Of a stretch of DNA of 64,000 nt, positions 28,007 through 36,817 are shown in pieces. Each line of letters opens with the position of its first letter. Position 1 is the first letter of the stretch. The DNA is from Lysinibacillus cavernae (lineage in GTDB: Bacteria; Bacillota; Bacilli; Bacillales_A; Planococcaceae): assembly GCF_009724685.1 (NCBI RefSeq), contig NZ_WMEF01000015.1, positions 18,122-82,121 on the forward strand. The letters run 5' to 3'. Position numbers and translations under genes: made by a program. The notes under the pieces are model-generated. The model saw nothing but the letters and a program-made list of their open reading frames with translations. It was not told the DNA's origin and ran no database searches.

Positions 28007-28792
28007 TTAATAATGATAAATATTTAGCTGTTGACCTGCTTCAAGGCGATCTGATCGAAGCTGATTCCATTGTTTAATAGATGTCACTTTCACATTGTAT
28101 ACCTCTGCAATTTTCATTAATGAGTCCCCGTCAGTCACAGTAATCGTTTTCTTGTCCTTTACAGGGCTATCATATTGTTGTAGGTCATAATTTGCGATAA
28201 GTGTATTCAATTTTTCGCTGTATTTTGAATCGGTAGCATAAGAGCCTGTTAAAAACTTCGTTGCATCTGTATAGGCATTTGTGTTGCTTCTGTAAACGCC
28301 CGCATAAAAATCTTTGTTCCAAGAAACCCCGTTACGCATTAACTTTACATAATCTTGCATTGATTCCTCATAGGAAGGGTATTTACGGAAGGCAGCCATA
28401 ATCGTTGATAGATTGCCTGAACCGTCATCTTCTGTCGTTTCGAGTGTCACGGAGTTATTTTGATAGCTGCCTTTCATGCCAAACAGATTATAATTGGGGG
28501 CAGAGCCGAGACCACTTTGCCCGTGCTCGCTCTCTAGTATAGCTTGGGCAATCATTACGGATGCATATAAGTCGTTATCAGCACCAAGGTCTCGTGCAAT
28601 CTCAGCAATCTCGCCAATGAACTCTTCCACACTTGGTCGATCATCAATGACCACAGGCTCTTCTCTTTCAGTCGTATTAAATAGCTGCGTCACCATATAA
28701 AACGAAATACAAATAACAACAATGGTGATGATGAGTCCTTTTAAAAAATTAACTACGTATTTCATAGTACGCTTGATGTTGGTCGTGACCAC
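28007..28792 (-). CDS. Membrane-anchored glucosaminidase with LysM domain
   Basis: A 261-residue cell-wall hydrolase. It has one membrane helix near residues 15-37, a GH73 glucosaminidase domain (about 60-205) with the catalytic glutamate in AQAILESEHGQSGLG and the NYNLFGMKGSY motif, and a C-terminal LysM domain (about 216-260, VTDGDSLMKIAEVYNVKVT) that binds peptidoglycan. The family cuts the GlcNAc-MurNAc bond; LytG of Bacillus subtilis is the best-known relative. GTG 28792 follows GGGAGGGAG. The protein is anchored with the enzyme outside. Confidence 0.92.
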   Translation of the reverse strand: MVTTNIKRTMKYVVNFLKGLIITIVVICISFYMVTQLFNTTEREEPVVIDDRPSVEEFIGEIAEIARDLGADNDLYASVMIAQAILESEHGQSGLGSAPNYNLFGMKGSYQNNSVTLETTEDDGSGNLSTIMAAFRKYPSYEESMQDYVKLMRNGVSWNKDFYAGVYRSNTNAYTDATKFLTGSYATDSKYSEKLNTLIANYDLQQYDSPVKDKKTITVTDGDSLMKIAEVYNVKVTSIKQWNQLRSDRLEAGQQLNIYHY

Positions 28793-28919
28793 ATCTCCCT
28801 CCCTTCTATCAAAGTATAGCTATCTCTCATTATTACAGAGAGTGAAAGAGATGTATAGTTGAATAGATTCCATCATTATTAGAACGTCACCAGCAACAAT
28901 TAGTTCCATGTCATGCCAC

Positions 28920-30311
28920 TTAGATGTCCATCTTAAAATTCTTGGACATAAAATGTTTAAATCTCTCAAAATACTGTTCGGAAGCCTCCCAGCGTCTAAT
29001 ATTTAAAAAGGCTATCTCTTGGCGACCATAATGGTTAGGAGGTTGATAGTGCCGAGAAACATAGGATTGATTTTCTAATGTATAAAAATAATACGCTTCG
29101 TCAGGCGTCTGAATTTCAATACGAGCGTTTATAAAATCCCCATCCTCATCTGTATAGGCTTGACGGAAGCTATAATATTTGGAACCGTCCCAGAAACCAT
29201 CATTGTCCTCATCAAGCCCTTGAATTTCTGGATGCTGTAAAATATGTTCCACATACTGAACTTCGATGTTGTGCAAATAAAGGGTTGCAACATTTACACA
29301 GGTTAATAGCTTGATCCAGTGATCGTGAATATCGATTAATTGCTCTTGCGATAAATCCGTAATGTCCCACCATTCAGCTTCTTTTTCTAGTGTTTTTCTC
29401 AAGAGGGAGACGGATTGATCGTCATTGAGCCAAATAAAATAATGATACTGTGCAGTCTTCATATAAACGCTGTCATTACGCTTGTCTCCGTCAGCATTGA
29501 TATGGGCTCGCTGAACCATGAAATGCACATCTTCTTCCTCAATATCGAAAGAAGAATTGTCTTCGGTCATAAGAATACACCGAGTCAGTTTCAAAATATT
29601 TTCTGCATCCATACGATTGTGCGTAAAATATACATGAGTTGCCTTCGATTTCAGGGGAGCGTCATGTAAATGAGCAAGTGCGGAACGTCCTTCTTTCAGA
29701 ATACTTACTAGCGTCGCAAATGAAAATCCAATATCATCCTCATCTTCATCCTCATCCATATCTAAAAAAACTTCATCGATTAACACATCCTGAATAAAGA
29801 TGGGAAGTCCCTGAAAAACACCATCTCCGTGCCAAACGTTTACGATACATTGTATTGACTTTTGTCCATTAACAGTGAAGTGATACTCGTCATCCTGAAC
29901 TAAAACAGTAGCTTGAAGATTGCCTTTCACAATGGTTTCCCCATGATTATAGGAGCCACACAAAATATCCTCGACTGACAAATCTCCGTGTACATAGATT
30001 TCCTGTCCACCTACGGCTATATTTTTGGCTGTCAAATTGCCCATTACCAAAAGCCCTATCGCACCATCTGTTTCTGTATTATAAAGGTTGTCTATTGTTA
30101 AATTGCCATTGATAAAAATAATAATCGTGTTGTCTTGCTGTGGAAAAGGCATGCCCCAATCCAAATCAAGAAAAGGGAGCGTTAAATCGCCCTCATAGTA
30201 CGCAGCAAAATCGTTATTCCTAAAATCTTTGTAAAACTTTGCCCACCAAGAGTCTTCTGGAAACTTTTCAGCTAGTTGGCTAATAGGCATGAATTGAAAG
30301 TCGTTGCTCAT
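28920..30311 (-). CDS. Hypothetical protein with bactofilin-like beta-helix segment
   Basis: A 463-residue cytosolic protein. Residues about 60-135 repeat a pattern of short strands of the form GNLTIDNL / GNLTAKNIAV / GDLSVEDIL / GNLQATVL, spaced by about 20 residues, which looks like the right-handed beta-helix of bactofilins and similar polymer-forming proteins. A run DMDEDEDEDDIG (about 185) and a calcium-loop-like DEDNDGFWDG (about 378) follow; the rest is acidic and aromatic-rich and I cannot name a domain. AGAGGTAGTG precedes ATG 30311. No neighbour suggests a function. It is not like a canonical bactofilin in length. Confidence 0.65.
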   Translation of the reverse strand: MSNDFQFMPISQLAEKFPEDSWWAKFYKDFRNNDFAAYYEGDLTLPFLDLDWGMPFPQQDNTIIIFINGNLTIDNLYNTETDGAIGLLVMGNLTAKNIAVGGQEIYVHGDLSVEDILCGSYNHGETIVKGNLQATVLVQDDEYHFTVNGQKSIQCIVNVWHGDGVFQGLPIFIQDVLIDEVFLDMDEDEDEDDIGFSFATLVSILKEGRSALAHLHDAPLKSKATHVYFTHNRMDAENILKLTRCILMTEDNSSFDIEEEDVHFMVQRAHINADGDKRNDSVYMKTAQYHYFIWLNDDQSVSLLRKTLEKEAEWWDITDLSQEQLIDIHDHWIKLLTCVNVATLYLHNIEVQYVEHILQHPEIQGLDEDNDGFWDGSKYYSFRQAYTDEDGDFINARIEIQTPDEAYYFYTLENQSYVSRHYQPPNHYGRQEIAFLNIRRWEASEQYFERFKHFMSKNFKMDI

Positions 30312-30529
30312 AGTTCACTACCTCTCGATTTGCTATTTTTTTCATCTTCTCATAACTAGCAATTGGTAGTCAATTTCATAGATTGGTAGTTAAAAGCACA
30401 AATTGATAGAAAATGGTATGATGAACTTTAAAGAGATCTTGCTTTCGTTTTTTTGTTTGTGAAATATTTATAAGTGAAATAACGTCACTAATAACGAAAT
30501 TTCATTAGCGAATGAAAAGGAGATGACAG

Positions 30530-31477
30530 ATGATAACATTTGACAATGTTTCAAAAAAATATGGTAACGACCATGTGGCAGTCAAAGCCCTGAACGTAGA
30601 GATAAAGAAGGGTGAATTTTTTGTTATCGTTGGCCCGAGTGGATGTGGCAAAACTACTTTATTGAAGATGATAAACCGATTGATTCCATTAACAGAGGGT
30701 ACTATCTGGATCAATGGCAAAAGAATTAGCGATTACAATATTCATGAATTACGCTGGAGTATCGGTTATGTATTACAACAAATTGCTCTTTTTCCACATA
30801 TGACGATTGAAGAAAATATTGCTGTTGTACCAGAATTAAAAAAATGGAGTAAAATGAAAATCCAAAAACGTGTTGATGAGTTATTGAAGATGGTTGGGCT
30901 GGAGCCTGAAACATATCGTCAGCGTAAGCCAAAAGAGTTATCAGGAGGCGAACAGCAAAGAGTTGGCGTCATCCGTGCCTTAGCAGCTGACCCAGAGATT
31001 ATCTTAATGGATGAACCTTTCAGTGCATTAGATCCAATTAGTCGTACAAAACTCCAGGATGATCTACTGGAAATGCAGCGTACGATACAGAAAACAATTG
31101 TATTTGTTTCGCATGATATGCAGGAGGCACTGAAATTAGGGGATCGCCTTTGTGTCATGAAAGATGGACAAATTGTCCAGGTCGGCACGCCTCAAGAGAT
31201 TGTACAAAACCCTGTAAATGATTTTGTTCAACAGTTTATTGGTATTAAGGGTAATTTATTTGATATCCATGCTGTTATGCAACCAATTGAAGCAGCAATC
31301 GAGTTAGGCGATACAATTACTGTGAATGATTCGTTCACTACAATTCTAGAAACATTAGCCCAGCATGACTTTTTAGGTGTCGAGGACGATGGAAAACGCA
31401 TCGGTATGGTGACAAGAGCATCTATGCTGCACTATTTTGCAGAGAACGCTAAAGAAAGAGGACATGCCCATGACTAA
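30530..31477 (+). CDS. Glycine betaine/choline-type ABC transporter ATP-binding protein (OpuCA-like)
   Basis: A 315-residue ATPase of the quaternary-amine uptake family. Walker A is GPSGCGKTT, the signature LSGGEQQRVG, Walker B IILMDEPFSALD. The C-terminal part (about 250-310, DSFTTILETLAQHDFLGV and GMVTRASMLHYF) is a single, partial CBS-like region; OpuA/OpuC ATPases normally carry a CBS pair that senses ionic strength. AAAAGGAGATG precedes ATG 30530. It overlaps the next gene by 8 bases. Imports osmoprotectants such as glycine betaine or carnitine, probably; exact ligand unknown. Confidence 0.9.
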   Translation: MITFDNVSKKYGNDHVAVKALNVEIKKGEFFVIVGPSGCGKTTLLKMINRLIPLTEGTIWINGKRISDYNIHELRWSIGYVLQQIALFPHMTIEENIAVVPELKKWSKMKIQKRVDELLKMVGLEPETYRQRKPKELSGGEQQRVGVIRALAADPEIILMDEPFSALDPISRTKLQDDLLEMQRTIQKTIVFVSHDMQEALKLGDRLCVMKDGQIVQVGTPQEIVQNPVNDFVQQFIGIKGNLFDIHAVMQPIEAAIELGDTITVNDSFTTILETLAQHDFLGVEDDGKRIGMVTRASMLHYFAENAKERGHAHD

Positions 31478-32987
31478 TATTATGGAGATGTTTCAGGAAC
31501 GGAAGGAACAACTACTGACAGCATTACTAGAACATATACAAATCTCCTTTATCGCACTATTTTTTGCGGTCATCATTGCCATTCCTCTAGGTATCTATTT
31601 AACAAATAAAAAGAAAATAGCAGAAAGTATCATTGGTGTCAGTGCGGTCTTACAAACGATTCCTTCATTAGCACTACTTGGTTTATTAATACCACTATTT
31701 GGTATTGGAAAAGTTCCTGCGATTATTGCCTTAGTCGTTTATGCGCTATTACCTATATTACGCAACACCTACACGGGCATTAATGAGGTAGATCCTTCAT
31801 TGAAAGAGGCAGCGGTAGCCATGGGAATGAATATGCCTAAGCGTTTAGTAAAGGTAGAATTACCACTTGCTATGCCTGTCATGATGGCTGGGATACGAAC
31901 AGCGATGGTGTTAATTGTTGGTACAGCAACATTAGCCGCTTTAATTGGTGCAGGAGGATTAGGAGATATCATTTTACTTGGAATTGACCGTAATAATACA
32001 TCACTAATTCTGCTAGGAGCTATACCAGCAGCCATTTTAGCACTGATATTTGATATTTTGCTCAAAAAACTAGAATCCCTGTCATTTAAACAGACATTGA
32101 CGACATTGTGTTTCATTAGTATAGCGGCATTAGTAATGATTTTTTTCCCGCTACTAAGTGGTAAACAACAAGATGAAATTGTTATTGCAGGAAAGCTTGG
32201 TGCTGAACCAGAAATTCTCATTAATATGTATAAATATTTGATTGAGCAAGAAACAGATTTAACTGTGCAATTAAAGCCAGGGCTTGGTAAAACCTCGTTT
32301 GTATTCAATGCGTTGAAATCGGGGAGTATTGATATTTACCCTGAGTTTACGGGCACAGCCATTTCGGAATTTTTAAAAGCAGAAGCCATCAATAATAGTC
32401 AATCGGATGTCTACCGTCAGGCGAAAGATGGAATGTTGGAGCAATTTGATATGGTCATGCTTAACCCCATGAAATATAACAATACGTATGCATTGGCTGT
32501 ATCAAAGGAATTGGCAGAGTCCTATCAACTACAAACCATTTCAGACCTTAAACCAATAGAACAGACGATTAAAGCAGGTTTTACGTTAGAATTTAATGAC
32601 CGGGAAGATGGGTATGTAGGTATTCAAAAACGTTATGGCATTGCATTTTCAACTATTGCTACGATGGAGCCAAAGCTTCGCTATCAAGCAATAGAATCGG
32701 GTGATATCAACTTACTAGATGCATATTCAACAGATAGTGAAATTCGTCAATACAAGTTACACGTTTTAGAGGATGATCAAGCGTTGTTTCCACCATACCA
32801 GGGAGCACCATTACTGAGGAAAGCAACGTTGTTAAAATATCCAGCCATTGAAAAAGCCTTAAACAAACTAGCTGATCAAATTACAGACGATGAAATGCGG
32901 GGAATGAATTATCAAGTGAATGTGGAAGGTAAGCTTGCAGCAGAGGTAGCAAAAGCTTATTTAGTAGATGCAGGATTACTTAAATAA
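31470..32987 (+). CDS. Osmoprotectant ABC transporter permease fused to substrate-binding domain
   Basis: A 505-residue fusion. Residues 1-210 are an OpuCB-type permease with five or six membrane helices and the EAA loop KEAAVAMGMNMPKRLVKVELP; residues about 232-505 are an OpuAC/ProX-type binding domain (KLGAEPEILINMYKYLI, GSIDIYPEFTGTAI, DREDGYVGIQKRYG). The binding domain is thus tethered on the outer face. This fusion is known from several Firmicutes (BilEB, OpuABC types). ATG 31470 is chosen, with AAGAGGA 7 bases upstream. It completes a two-gene transporter and is followed by a terminator. Confidence 0.92.
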   Translation: MTNIMEMFQERKEQLLTALLEHIQISFIALFFAVIIAIPLGIYLTNKKKIAESIIGVSAVLQTIPSLALLGLLIPLFGIGKVPAIIALVVYALLPILRNTYTGINEVDPSLKEAAVAMGMNMPKRLVKVELPLAMPVMMAGIRTAMVLIVGTATLAALIGAGGLGDIILLGIDRNNTSLILLGAIPAAILALIFDILLKKLESLSFKQTLTTLCFISIAALVMIFFPLLSGKQQDEIVIAGKLGAEPEILINMYKYLIEQETDLTVQLKPGLGKTSFVFNALKSGSIDIYPEFTGTAISEFLKAEAINNSQSDVYRQAKDGMLEQFDMVMLNPMKYNNTYALAVSKELAESYQLQTISDLKPIEQTIKAGFTLEFNDREDGYVGIQKRYGIAFSTIATMEPKLRYQAIESGDINLLDAYSTDSEIRQYKLHVLEDDQALFPPYQGAPLLRKATLLKYPAIEKALNKLADQITDDEMRGMNYQVNVEGKLAAEVAKAYLVDAGLLK

Positions 32988-33002
32988 ATAAGATGTAACG
33001 AC

Positions 33003-33037
33003 CCTCTAGCGATTAAATTCTAGAGGGTTTGATTTCT
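33003..33037 (+). terminator. Terminator of the osmoprotectant transporter operon
   Basis: ACCCTCTAG pairs with CTAGAGGGT, followed by a T-rich tail. Confidence 0.85.
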
Positions 33038-33073
33038 ATTACTAGTTATTTAACGATAAACATTAAAAAATTA

Positions 33074-33101
33074 TTGATAAGGATAAAAGGCACTGTATAA
33101 T
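33074..33101 (+). promoter_or_regulatory. sigma-A promoter of the DUF2975 gene
   Basis: TTGATA (33074-33079) and TATAAT (33096-33101) with a 16-base spacer, 26 bases ahead of the start codon. Confidence 0.6.
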
Positions 33102-33126
33102 AAAAAGAAAGAAAGGGGATGCTTCA

Positions 33127-33765
33127 ATGGAGCAAACGATTCAAAGCAAAGAATTTCAATTGTTGACAAAGGGGCTTCGTACCGTGTTCACCATCATCAT
33201 GGTGTTGATGATTTTTGGCTTGACAACGCTTGCCATTTTTTTTGTTGGGACGATGGTGGTGTCAGAACAGGAAGTAAATCAGGTAATAGCCAAGGGAAGT
33301 GTGACGGCTTCCGTTCATTTTGAAGGATTGCAAATTATGCTGGCAGACCAGGTGGCAAAGGATATTCATTACACAAAAAAAGATGTTTTGACATTACTAT
33401 TTACTGCTACAATATACATAACTATTTTATTATTAATTGTTGTTCAAGTAAGGAATATTTTAAGTAATTTATTAAAAGGTATCATATTTTCATTAGCTAA
33501 TAGTAAAAAAATAGAGAGAATTGCATACTGTGTGATCGTGTTGAGCTTGACAGTGAGTGCATTCCGTACATATATTGCCTATCTTATCATGCAACAATTG
33601 AACCTTGAGTCACTATTTGTTGGGACGAAATGGATCGAGGGGATTAGCTATCATTTTACAGGCATTAATTGGACACTATTACTATGTGGTGTGGTGATTT
33701 GGACCATTGCACGTATTTTCCGATACGGTGCATTTCTACAGGATGAATATGATGCGACAGCTTAG
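33127..33765 (+). CDS. DUF2975 membrane protein (YoaS-like)
   Basis: A 212-residue protein with four membrane helices, matching DUF2975. It is followed after 11 bases by a small Xre/Cro-type regulator; this pair (yoaS-yozG in Bacillus subtilis) is widespread in Firmicutes. Function is not established. AAAGGGGATG precedes ATG 33127. Conserved pairing suggests that the membrane protein and the regulator work together, possibly with the membrane protein sensing or sequestering, but that is inference. Confidence 0.87.
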   Translation: MEQTIQSKEFQLLTKGLRTVFTIIMVLMIFGLTTLAIFFVGTMVVSEQEVNQVIAKGSVTASVHFEGLQIMLADQVAKDIHYTKKDVLTLLFTATIYITILLLIVVQVRNILSNLLKGIIFSLANSKKIERIAYCVIVLSLTVSAFRTYIAYLIMQQLNLESLFVGTKWIEGISYHFTGINWTLLLCGVVIWTIARIFRYGAFLQDEYDATA

Positions 33766-33776
33766 GAAGTGAGAAC

Positions 33777-33989
33777 ATGACCATAATTATTCGCTTAGAT
33801 CGCATGCTAGCAGATCGTAAAATGCAGCTGAGTGAACTGGCAGAGAAGGTTGATGTGTCGATTGTCAATCTCTCAAACTTAAAAACGGGTAAGGTAAGAG
33901 CCGTGCGTTTTTCTACTTTAAATGCGATTTGTAAAGCGTTGGGGTGCCAGCCAGGAGATATATTGGAGTATGTAGAGGAAGAAGATTAA
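33777..33989 (+). CDS. Xre/HTH_26-type small regulator (YozG-like)
   Basis: A 70-residue helix-turn-helix protein with no other domain. The helix-turn-helix reads MQLSELAEKVDVSIVNLSNL, followed by a dimer part containing LNAICKALGCQPGDILEY, the hallmark of HTH_26 regulators. It is cotranscribed with the DUF2975 gene and probably controls that operon. Confidence 0.9.
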   Translation: MTIIIRLDRMLADRKMQLSELAEKVDVSIVNLSNLKTGKVRAVRFSTLNAICKALGCQPGDILEYVEEED

Positions 33990-34022
33990 ATGTAGCAGCG
34001 ACGAAGAAAGGATTTTTCTAAA

Positions 34023-34346
34023 ATGACGGCTTTTAGTTTTTTATTCATTGCTATTGTAGCAGAGGTTTTTGCAAGCTCCATGCTAAAGCGCACGGAGGGT
34101 TTCACTCGTATTTGGCCATCCCTCGGTGTGGTAGTTGGCTATGGATCGGCTTTTTATTGTTTAGCTTTAACATTAAAGGTTATACCTATCGGCACCGCCT
34201 ATGCGATATGGGCGGGTTTAGGCACAGCATTAACAGCTATTGTTGGTGTTGTATTGTATAAGGAAATTTTCAATCGCAAGAAGGTAATGGGAATTCTGTG
34301 CATTATTATGGGTGTCGTGGTCCTAAATCTTGCGGGTGGTCATTAG
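34023..34346 (+). CDS. SMR family multidrug efflux subunit
   Basis: A 107-residue protein with four membrane helices. The essential glutamate of helix 1 is E14 in IAIVAEVFASSMLK; the GTAYAIWAGLGTA motif in helix 3 is typical of QacE/EmrE. It exports cationic drugs or quaternary amines in exchange for protons. It is paired with a second SMR gene 13 bases downstream, so a heterodimer of the EbrAB kind, with opposite membrane orientations, is likely. Confidence 0.92.
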   Translation: MTAFSFLFIAIVAEVFASSMLKRTEGFTRIWPSLGVVVGYGSAFYCLALTLKVIPIGTAYAIWAGLGTALTAIVGVVLYKEIFNRKKVMGILCIIMGVVVLNLAGGH

Positions 34347-34359
34347 GAGGCTTGACAGG

Positions 34360-34719
34360 ATGAAAGGCTATTTATTTTTAACATTATCGATTATTAGTGA
34401 GGTCTTTGCGACAACAATGCTCAAGCTTTCCGATGGTTTCACTCTACTAGGTCCATCTTTGGCAGTGGCATTGGGCTATGGGATTTCATTTTATAGCTTA
34501 TCATTATGCTTAAAAACATTGCCATTAAGCTTAGCCTACGCCATTTGGTCGGGTGTCGGCACAGCTTTAACGGTCATTGTAGGTATTATGGTTTGGAACG
34601 ATATTTTTAATCTCTACTCTGCAATAGGCATTGCCCTCATTATTGGAGGCGTTATTTTGTTAAATCAAGGGGATAAAAATGACAAAGTGGCGGATAGCAA
34701 TGCAGAAGTGGACTGTTAG
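34360..34719 (+). CDS. SMR family multidrug efflux subunit, tail encoded by repeat DNA
   Basis: A 119-residue partner of the preceding SMR protein, with E13 in TLSIISEVFATTMLK and LAYAIWSGVGTALT in helix 3. ATG 34360 has TAGGAGG about 9 bases upstream. The last 15 or so residues after the fourth helix, NDKVADSNAEVDC, are encoded by the first units of the 21-bp repeat array, and the stop codon TAG is itself within a repeat unit (CTGTTAGCAATG). The original C-terminus has therefore probably been replaced. Confidence 0.9.
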   Translation: MKGYLFLTLSIISEVFATTMLKLSDGFTLLGPSLAVALGYGISFYSLSLCLKTLPLSLAYAIWSGVGTALTVIVGIMVWNDIFNLYSAIGIALIIGGVILLNQGDKNDKVADSNAEVDC

Positions 34720-35450
34720 CAATGTAAAAGTGGCGGATAGAACTGCAGAAGTGGTGGATAGAGCTGTAGAAGTGACGGATAGAATTACAGAAGTGGCGGA
34801 TAGAAGAGCAAGAGTGACGGATAGCATACAGAGTGACGGATAGAACAGCAAAAGTTGCCGATAGAACTGCAGAAGTGACGGATAGAACAGTAAAAGTGAC
34901 GGATAGAATTACAGAAGTGAAGGATAGAACAGCAAAAGTGACGGATAGCATGCAGAGTGACGGATAGAACAGTAAAAGTTGCCGATAGAATTACAGAAGT
35001 GACGGATAGAACAGTAAAAGTGACGGATAGAATTACAGAAGTGATGGATAGAACAGCAAAAGTGGTGGATAGAGTGCAGAGTGAAGGATAGAACTGCAGA
35101 AGTGGTGGATAGAGCTGTAGAAGTGACGGATAGAATTACAGAAGTGACGGATAGAAGAGCAAGAGTGACGGATAGCATGCAGAGTGACGGATAGAACAGC
35201 AAAAGTGGTGGAAAGTGTGCAGAGTGACTGATAGAACTGCAGAAGTGACGGATAGAACAGTAAAAGTGACGGATAGAACAGTAAAAGTGACGGATAGAAC
35301 AGCAAAAGTGACGGATAGCATGCAGAGTGACGGATAGAACAGCAAAAGTTGCCGATAGAAATGCAGAGTGACGGATAGAACAGCAAAAGTGGCGGATAGA
35401 AATGCAGAGTGACTGATAGAACAGCAAAAGTGACGATTAGAACAGAAAAC
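34684..35450 (+). repeat. 21-bp degenerate tandem repeat array 2 (GGATAGA family)
   Basis: About 36 units of the 21-base repeat; the common units are GGATAGA-ACAGCAAAAGTGAC and GGATAGA-ATTACAGAAGTGAC, with shorter 19-base units containing GCATGCAGAGTGAC. It begins inside the 3' end of the second SMR gene and ends about 30 bases before the HAD start codon, so it fills the whole gap between two rightward genes. No terminator remains for the SMR operon. Open frames within it are products of the 21-base period. Confidence 0.95.
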
Positions 35451-35478
35451 AAAAAGCTCATTGAAGGGGAAAAGTACG

Positions 35479-36138
35479 ATGATAAAAGCCATTGTTTTTG
35501 ATTTTGACGGTACGATTATTGATACAGAAACGGCTTGGTATAGCGTTTTTAGAGATGCCTATGCACGCTATGGTGTTGAGTTATCGTTAGAAACGTATGC
35601 TAGATGCCTTGGTACAAATCTTCAAGATTTTAATCCTTATACATATCTTGTTACACATCATCAAATACAATTGGATGTGGTGGCATTTCGATCATCTATT
35701 CAACAATGCCATGCACAGCTGATGGAAAAGGAATCGCTGAGACCGGGTATTTTAACTTTGCTGCAGCAAGCAAAGGAAGCGGGTTTACAAATTGGTTTAG
35801 CTAGTAGCTCAAGCCGTCAATGGATTGATCAGTATGTCGATAAGCTCGGTATACGAGAATTTTTTGATTGCTATTGTACTGCTGACACTGTAACAAATGT
35901 TAAGCCTGATCCGGAGCTATATTTGCAGGCACTGGAACAATTAGGTGTACAGCCTAACGAAGCAATGGCAATTGAGGATTCTCCTAATGGTGCACAAGCA
36001 GCAGTAGCGGCAGGACTCTATACATTGGTCATACCTAATGTACTTACTAAACAATTACCATTTGGTGTGGGGCATCACACTATTGATACATTAGAACAAT
36101 ATGATATACACGATCTTTTAGCATGTTTCTCTAAATAA
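35479..36138 (+). CDS. HAD-IA family phosphatase (YhcW/beta-phosphoglucomutase-like)
   Basis: A 219-residue HAD hydrolase. Motif I is VFDFDGTIIDTE (nucleophile D8, acid/base D10), motif II is LASSSS, motif III lysine is in NVKPDPELYLQAL and motif IV is AIEDSPNGAQAA. The helical cap lies at about 18-80. Close relatives are YhcW and beta-phosphoglucomutase-like phosphatases; substrate unknown. ATG 35479 is 8 bases after GAAGGGGA, immediately beyond the repeat array, which therefore supplies its upstream region. Confidence 0.9.
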   Translation: MIKAIVFDFDGTIIDTETAWYSVFRDAYARYGVELSLETYARCLGTNLQDFNPYTYLVTHHQIQLDVVAFRSSIQQCHAQLMEKESLRPGILTLLQQAKEAGLQIGLASSSSRQWIDQYVDKLGIREFFDCYCTADTVTNVKPDPELYLQALEQLGVQPNEAMAIEDSPNGAQAAVAAGLYTLVIPNVLTKQLPFGVGHHTIDTLEQYDIHDLLACFSK

Positions 36139-36145
36139 TGTTATG

Positions 36146-36182
36146 ACAAAGACCTCTCCATTCATTGGTAGAGGTTTTTTTA
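36146..36182 (+). terminator. Terminator after HAD phosphatase gene
   Basis: AGACCTCTCCA pairs with TGGTAGAGGTTT followed by seven T. Confidence 0.85.
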
Positions 36183-36288
36183 GTTTCTTTGTGAAAAAGT
36201 CGTCATATTTGTTATCGCTACATATTATAACGAGAGGGCAACTTACATGGACCAAAACGCTTACTCAGACTAGAGAGGGGGCTATAAA

Positions 36289-36720
36289 TTGAATAGTGAG
36301 AAGAAAAAAAACCACTTTTTATGCGAAGCTTTAGGCGATTTGAAAGATCTGCAGGACATTATGATGAATTTTCATTCTAAATATTTCGGTCAGCTGCTTG
36401 TCAAAATAGTCGGGAGTGATACAATTCCATTTTTTTTAATTACACATAGTGGCGCTCATTTGAGGTTAATGGATACGGTCAAACAGTTTGAAACGGAATA
36501 TTTCCGTATTGAGGCGATCGATAAAGAGCGTTGTCGTGGCACAGTGTCTTTGTTGCGGGCTTTTGATTATGAAGGGAACGATACAAATTCTATTGCGGAT
36601 GTGGTGAGGTTAGAAAAAACGAGTACGGAAAAATCCATTGAACTTAGTGGTATTTCTGCAATTCAGCTATTAAAGCCAGACATGTTGAAAGGGAAATTTA
36701 TCATTGAGCCTAAATGGTAG
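36289..36720 (+). CDS. CotY/CotZ-like spore coat protein, cysteine-poor
   Basis: A 143-residue protein whose landmarks follow CotZ/CotY in order: an N-terminal CEALGDLKDLQD, then SDTIPFFLITHSGAHLRL, YFRIEAIDKERCRGTVSLLRAFD, VVRLEKTSTEKSIEL and a final ISAIQLLKPDML. CotY and CotZ form the disulfide-linked crust or exosporium base of Bacillus spores and are rich in cysteine; here I count only two cysteines. TTG 36289 follows AGAGGGGGC. It lies 97 bases ahead of the ligase fusion gene in the same direction, which ties the ligase cluster to the spore surface. Assignment rests on motif memory. Confidence 0.72.
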   Translation: MNSEKKKNHFLCEALGDLKDLQDIMMNFHSKYFGQLLVKIVGSDTIPFFLITHSGAHLRLMDTVKQFETEYFRIEAIDKERCRGTVSLLRAFDYEGNDTNSIADVVRLEKTSTEKSIELSGISAIQLLKPDMLKGKFIIEPKW

Positions 36721-36817
36721 AGCCATATTAAACTACTAAAGCTAGAGCATCTGTCTATGCGTAACGGATACAAAATGAATGTAATAGAGAGAGAATCTAA
36801 TGAAAGGAAGTTTAGCG

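Noticed and set aside
34652..35492. Minus-strand frames of up to 172 codons across array 2
   Set aside because: Repeat artefacts (SVTFAVLSVT-type products) without start signals; one would also overlap the SMR and HAD genes.
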